From: Azospirillum sp. 51_20
Lineage (GTDB): Bacteria > Pseudomonadota > Alphaproteobacteria > RF32 > CAG-239
Assembly: GCA_001917175.1 (NCBI GenBank)
Contig: MNTV01000007.1
Span: forward strand, 1-10,195
DNA length: 10,195 nucleotides
Direction of reading: 5' to 3'
The stretch's first letter is position 1. Each line of letters begins with the position of its first letter. Positions 7,095 to 10,195 of the stretch are shown here, piece after piece. A program made the position numbers and the translations under genes. The notes under the pieces are model-generated. The model saw nothing but the letters and a program-made list of their open reading frames with translations. It was not told the origin of the DNA and did not search any database.

Positions 7095-7141
7095 AAAGTT
7101 TCAAAATTCAATTTATCAATTATATTTTGCAAGGAAAAATT

Positions 7142-7708
7142 ATGAAAATCACACTTACAGGTAAACAGGTAGATATCGGGGACAGATTGCGTTCTCATAT
7201 CGAAGAAAACGTTCTGAATTCGGTAACTAAGTATTTCAGCGATCCGATCGGCTGCAATGTTGCTTTTTCCAAAGAAGGTGATGAATTTTCAGCCGAAGTT
7301 ACCGTTCATCCTGCAAAAAATATCGTATTGAAAGGCACCGGCACCGCCGGCGATCCCTATACCGCGTTTGACAACGCCAACAGCCACATCGCCGTTCGTC
7401 TGAGCAAACACAAAAACCGTCTGAAAGACCACAAGAGCAAAACCGGTCTGGCCGAACTGGCTTCCGAAGCCGTTTTCCCGGTCATCGAAACCGAAGACGA
7501 AATGGACATTGACGTCAACGCCCCGCTGACCATTGCCGAAACCGGCGCCAACATTCCGGTCTGCACCGTCAGCGAAGCCGTCATGTACATGGATCTGGCC
7601 AACGAATGCGCCCTGATGTTCAGAAACGCGGCCAACAATCACATCAGCATGGTCTATCGCCGCAAAGACGGAAACATCGGCTGGGTTGAACCGAAAGCCG
7701 ACAACTAG
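7142..7708 (+). CDS. hpf: Ribosome hibernation promoting factor, long form
   Basis: Long HPF inactivates 70S ribosomes in stationary phase or starvation by occupying the decoding channel and pairing two ribosomes into a 100S dimer. The 188-residue product has an N-terminal S30AE domain (about 1-105: MKITLTGKQVDIGDRLRSHI through RLSKHKNRLKDHK) and a C-terminal dimerisation domain (about 125-188) ending in MVYRRKDGNIGWVEP. That second domain marks the long form, unlike the short HPF of enteric bacteria. The ATG at 7142 is chosen for AAGGA at 7131-7135. It precedes ptsN by 15 bp, the usual order. The rpoN gene that commonly sits upstream of hpf is missing. Confidence 0.95.
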   Translation: MKITLTGKQVDIGDRLRSHIEENVLNSVTKYFSDPIGCNVAFSKEGDEFSAEVTVHPAKNIVLKGTGTAGDPYTAFDNANSHIAVRLSKHKNRLKDHKSKTGLAELASEAVFPVIETEDEMDIDVNAPLTIAETGANIPVCTVSEAVMYMDLANECALMFRNAANNHISMVYRRKDGNIGWVEPKADN

Positions 7709-7723
7709 ACTTCAGGTGACAAA

Positions 7724-8170
7724 ATGAAAATTTCCGATATTCTGACCAGCAGCGATGTCATCGTTATTGACGATGCCGTATCCAAAAAACGGCTTTTACA
7801 GGAAATGAGCCGCAAACTTGCCGAAGATACCGGGATCGACGAACGCACGATGTTTGACATTGTTGCGGAAAGAGAGAATCTCGGATCTACGGGTTTTGGC
7901 GGAGGCACCGCCCTGCCCCACGGCAGAATTCCCGGTTTAAGACATGTCAAAGGCGTCTTTGCCAAATTAAACAAAGGAATTGACTTCGCTGCCTGCGACA
8001 ATCGGCCGGTCGATCTGGTTTTTATGCTTGTTTCTCCGGAAAACAGCGGCGCCGACCACTTAAGTGCGTTAGCGCAAATTTCCAAAATCATCAAAGACGA
8101 GGAACGTTGCGAAAAAATCCGCGAAGCAGCCACCGGCAATGATATTTACCGCCTGTTGACAAGCGACTGA
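7724..8170 (+). CDS. ptsN: Nitrogen PTS enzyme IIA (EIIA-Ntr)
   Basis: EIIA-Ntr is the terminal phosphate acceptor of the regulatory PTS-Ntr chain (PtsP to NPr to PtsN) and controls potassium, nitrogen and envelope responses by protein contacts instead of sugar transport. The 148-residue product is a single EIIA domain. The phosphorylated His is His66 in TALPHGRIPG, and the following segment GADHLSALAQISKI is typical of the family. The ATG has AGGTGA at 7714-7719. It is last in the hpf-ptsN unit and is followed by a terminator. Neither ptsP nor an NPr gene is in the window, so whether a full phosphorelay exists cannot be judged here. Confidence 0.95.
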   Translation: MKISDILTSSDVIVIDDAVSKKRLLQEMSRKLAEDTGIDERTMFDIVAERENLGSTGFGGGTALPHGRIPGLRHVKGVFAKLNKGIDFAACDNRPVDLVFMLVSPENSGADHLSALAQISKIIKDEERCEKIREAATGNDIYRLLTSD

Positions 8171-8208
8171 TTTGATACAGCAGCTTTTTAAAAGGGGTAT
8201 TCCGACAC

Positions 8209-8244
8209 AAAAAAGAACTTCCTCCCAAGGGAAGTTCTTTTTTT
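8209..8244 (+). terminator. Intrinsic terminator after ptsN
   Basis: AAAAAAGAACTTCC (8209-8222) pairs with GGAAGTTCTTTTTTT (8230-8244) around a 7-nt loop. The stem is 8 bp plus A-T extension and ends in a run of seven T. The matching A-run upstream means it could also stop minus-strand transcription. It lies about 40 nt after the ptsN stop. Confidence 0.9.
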
Positions 8245-8303
8245 AGGCTCAACTGACATAAATGCAGCTTTTGGGATATCGTTTTTTATTTGATTTTTTC
8301 AAA

Positions 8304-8516
8304 TCATGGCTTCCTGCCGTTTATTTCTTCCCGCATTTTGGCCGGTCTGCGCCCAATTTGCCCTTCGGAGAAATCAGCGGAAGCGTATAAAGCTTTACAA
8401 ATGAACATGTCTTCTAAGGTTTCAGAACGTTTATCAAGGCCAATAACCTGACAATGGCGGCCGTTTTTTATAACGTTTGTAAATTGCATCGATTTCCGGC
8501 ATGATAATAAATTCAT
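8304..8516 (-). CDS. Hypothetical short ORF, doubtful
   Basis: A 70-codon open frame with no recognised family. From an internal ATG at 8489 it would encode 61 residues (MQFTNVIKNGRHCQVIGLD and so on), mixed in charge with no membrane segment or signal peptide. Neither start has a good ribosome binding site and no promoter is clear. It may be a gene remnant or chance; surrounding sequence also carries broken coding-like fragments. Confidence 0.2.
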   Translation of the reverse strand: MNLLSCRKSMQFTNVIKNGRHCQVIGLDKRSETLEDMFICKALYASADFSEGQIGRRPAKMREEINGRKP

Positions 8517-8865
8517 AAAAAGCTCGGAAATGCTACGTTTATGTCAATTAACCCCAAAAGACGGGAAAAGGAAAAGAAACAAAAACGGCAAGACAAAAAA
8601 GGCGAAAACAAGTCTGCATAACATGATGTGATCAAAGCGTATAAGACAACAAGGTTGTGCTGACGGAGAGGCTTTTAAAACGGGTGAACATAATTCCGGA
8701 GAGTTAATACCTCTTGCGTTAACCGGGGAAAGCTTACGTCTCAACGCAACGCTCCCGACGTCAACAGGCGAATGCGGACACACCGGCAGCTTCACGCCGT
8801 GAATAATCATTACAGCCAATAAAGTAATTGTGCTCCTCACTGTCATATCATACAGCGATAAAGAC

Positions 8866-8888
8866 AAAACGCCTGAAAAAGGCGTTTT
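8866..8888. terminator. Terminator-like hairpin in the non-coding region
   Basis: AAAACGCC (8866-8873) pairs with GGCGTTTT (8881-8888) around TGAAAAA. The 8-bp stem ends in four T on either strand, so it could terminate weakly in both directions. No clear gene ends just before it on either side, which suggests an unannotated small transcript or a lost gene. Confidence 0.45.
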
Positions 8889-9570
8889 ACGCGGGCATTT
8901 ATGGATTTTTTTTAGAAACGGTCAGGAGAAATGCATAAACACAGTCCGCAAACGGTATTCATCAAACAAAATCATGACAAAGGTCGTACGGCCTTTCACT
9001 TTTCATTTTGCCCCAAACGAGCGGGGACAGTGTCGTGCGCATAATCATATCCCATCCCAGAAAAAGGCCTAAAAAACACATCATTTTCTTAAAAATGTTA
9101 TTTGAGCACGTAAAATTTTGCTCAGACAGACATATTACTGCTGCCGCCATCAACGGGGCCGTAAAACAACGCTGTGTCGAACACTACGGGCGCGAAGATA
9201 CGGGACAGCCCCTGCTTGAACAAAAAATACTGCCAGGCGTTTCGTACCATACCGATATTACAATTGTTTGCTTAAAAAAGTCCCTCCGCGTCAAACACGG
9301 GGTTCTTTGATAACATCTGCAAGCTCTATGGCACCGGTGCGCAAATAACCGCTGCCGCCTGTTTTTTTGATAACTTCCGGTACCGGCAAGCGCCTCTGGT
9401 CGGGCGAAGCAAGTATTAGCTGTTACCGTAAACGGGAATTTTGCTGCATTATCATTTTGCATCTTCTTTTAACTTACTTTGTATTTTCCCGCCTTCATAT
9501 ATTGAAAGAGCCCCTTCTCTTTACCATCCTCCATAATGCCATAAGTTTTTCGGAATCATGCACCGGCGCG

Positions 9571-9751
9571 GGATTTTTCCCGTCCTTCCGTCGCTGGTTT
9601 TCCCATCCTTTCATTTCGAGGATTTCCTGTTTTCCTTTATGGGATTTCCCCGCCCTTCCTTTACGTTTTTTCCCGTCCCTTTCTTCCGCGTGGGTTCCTC
9701 CGTCCTTCTTTGTGAGGTTTCCCGTCCCTTTCTCCCGCGGAGTTTCCGTCA
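9571..9751 (+). repeat. Degenerate pyrimidine-rich tandem repeat, about seven units
   Basis: Units of about 22-28 bp begin at 9571, 9596, 9620, 9642, 9665, 9693 and 9716, with a partial eighth at about 9742. The rough consensus is GG-TTTTCCC-GTCC-CTTTC, then a GC-rich end such as TTCCGCG. Units diverge by substitution and by small length changes, so this is an old or tolerant repeat. The reverse complement contains GACGGGAAAA, also found at 6877-6886 and 8560-8569. An open frame across it gives a Phe/Pro-rich peptide, probably a by-product of the repeat. The function is unknown. Confidence 0.6.
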
Positions 9752-9765
9752 GATATGCGACAAAG

Positions 9766-9795
9766 AAAACTCCCGGAGTTGTCCGGGAGTTTTTT
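9766..9795 (-). terminator. Intrinsic terminator of the autotransporter gene
   Basis: AAAACTCCCGGA (9766-9777) and TCCGGGAGTTTT (9782-9793) form a 12-bp stem with loop GTTG. It lies about 25 nt after the stop of the minus-strand barrel gene and gives TTTTCTTTG on that strand; on the plus strand it ends in six T, so it works in both directions on paper. Confidence 0.9.
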
Positions 9796-9819
9796 CTTAG
9801 GAGATGACGCTTTCATTTT

Positions 9820-10195
9820 CTAGAACGCGTAGTTCAGACCCAGACCGACGGTGGTCGCGTCATAGTCCGAACCGAACGTATAATTCGCCCAGCCGTAAGC
9901 CGAGAGCTGATCAGTGAAGCCGTAGCGCCCGCCAAGCTCAATCCGCCCCAGCGTTTCGTCGTCAAGCGTGTTTACTTTGCCAAGACCGGTGATGTTGACT
10001 TCGTCACCGTCGACAAGCGTCTGCACGACACTCGGTTTGACATAGACGCTGGCATAGCCTTCATCAAGACGGAATGCTTTCGTCAGCTTAACGCCAGCTT
10101 CCAGTTCAATTTGCTTAAGGTCGTTATATTCCGCCTTCTTGCCCACGCTGTCGGTCGCGTCGTCATAGTTGACCTGCGTATAGAACACGCCCAGG
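9820..10195 (-). CDS. Autotransporter-type outer-membrane beta-barrel, C-terminal end (partial)
   Basis: Only the last 125 residues are visible; the gene continues past the right edge. The sequence shows alternating hydrophobic and polar strands with aromatic girdles (SVYVKPSVVQTLVDG, GRIELGGRYGFTDQLSAYGW, ANYTFGSDYDATTVGLGLNY) and ends in a terminal Phe. This is the pattern of the translocator barrel of type V (AT-1) autotransporters and the C-terminal signal read by the BAM complex. The frame is open to the edge (LGVFYTQVNY at the boundary), so the internal GTG/Met is not a real start. The passenger domain, and so the function, cannot be seen. The strong terminator follows it. Confidence 0.85.
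   Translation of the reverse strand, partial: LGVFYTQVNYDDATDSVGKKAEYNDLKQIELEAGVKLTKAFRLDEGYASVYVKPSVVQTLVDGDEVNITGLGKVNTLDDETLGRIELGGRYGFTDQLSAYGWANYTFGSDYDATTVGLGLNYAF

Larger units (their letters stand above)
8245..9570. other. 1.3-kb region without a convincing gene; possible remnants
   Basis: No long ORF with a ribosome binding site and family signature is present between ptsN and the tandem repeat. Coding-like fragments occur on both strands. These include a 26-codon Lys-rich ORF at 8541-8621 (+), a 37-codon ORF at 8931-9044 (+) with AGGAG too close to its ATG, and a 71-codon ORF at 9095-9310 (+) without a ribosome binding site. There is also a start-less frame at 9291-9422 (-) reading PEVIKKTGGSGYLRTGAIEL, and a start-less frame at 8646-8802 (+). 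A near-palindrome AAAGGTCGTACGGCCTTT sits at 8979-8996 and CCGGTACCGG at 9377-9386. No tRNA, CRISPR or known small RNA was recognised. Confidence 0.5.

Noticed and set aside
8288..8304. ATTTGA-TTTTT-TCAAAT hairpin
   Set aside because: AT-only style stem with no following T-run on either strand; probably chance in AT-rich DNA.
8544..8867. 107-codon minus-strand ORF with a hydrophobic C-terminus
   Set aside because: The hydrophobic tail (FVLPFLFLFLFP) is the complement of an A-rich purine stretch. No good start context and no family recognised; a remnant cannot be excluded.
9184..9462. Minus-strand ORF containing TRRDFFKQ, resembling a twin-arginine signal motif
   Set aside because: The motif is internal, not followed by a proper hydrophobic segment and c-region, and overlaps other equally plausible frames on both strands.
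9571..9751. Tandem repeat considered as a CRISPR array
   Set aside because: Units are degenerate and only 22-28 bp with no separate spacers, and no cas gene is present.
9367..9807. Phe/Pro-rich ORFs across the tandem repeat (9367-9807 and 9558-9800, plus strand)
   Set aside because: The peptide composition simply reads out pyrimidine-rich repeat DNA; unit lengths vary out of frame, arguing against selection on a protein. The frames also run through the terminator.

Overview
The window looks like chromosomal DNA from an alphaproteobacterium, possibly a host-associated one. The main evidence is gene order. kdsD, lptC, lptA and lptB are followed by hpf and ptsN, with no kdsC between kdsD and lptC and no rapZ/npr after ptsN, unlike enteric gammaproteobacteria. 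HPF is the long form. This placement is inferred from gene content and order, not from a phylogeny.

Positions 1-3290 (minus strand) hold the str operon in the order rpsL, rpsG, fusA, tuf, with tuf cut by the window edge. A near-consensus sigma-70 promoter at 3262-3290 precedes a leader of about 125 nt. The leader contains three hairpins, one of them terminator-like. Ribosomal protein S12 carries Arg at position 43, where Lys is usual; this substitution is classically linked to streptomycin resistance.

Positions 3291-6847 (plus strand) hold a tightly packed envelope operon read divergently from the str operon: kdsD, lptC, lptA and lptB. KdsD makes the Kdo precursor arabinose 5-phosphate. LptC, LptA and LptB are parts of the lipopolysaccharide export machine, so the cell makes and exports LPS. 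The genes abut or overlap (kdsD stop next to a TTG start; an ATGA overlap between lptC and lptA).

Positions 6848-8244 hold a 294-bp gap where many Proteobacteria have rpoN (sigma-54), then hpf and ptsN with their own likely promoter and a strong terminator. The gap contains a purine-rich array built on GGGAAAA.

Positions 8245-9819 have no convincing gene. They contain scattered coding-like fragments, two hairpins and, at 9571-9751, a degenerate pyrimidine-rich tandem repeat that shares its core (TTTTCCCGTC, reverse complement of GACGGGAAAA) with the array after lptB.

Positions 9820-10195 (minus strand) hold the C-terminal end of an autotransporter-type outer-membrane beta-barrel, followed by its own terminator.

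Most of the window is housekeeping. I found no convincing new defence or mobile system. The strongest leads are the str leader, S12 Arg43, the absent rpoN and the two related repeat arrays.
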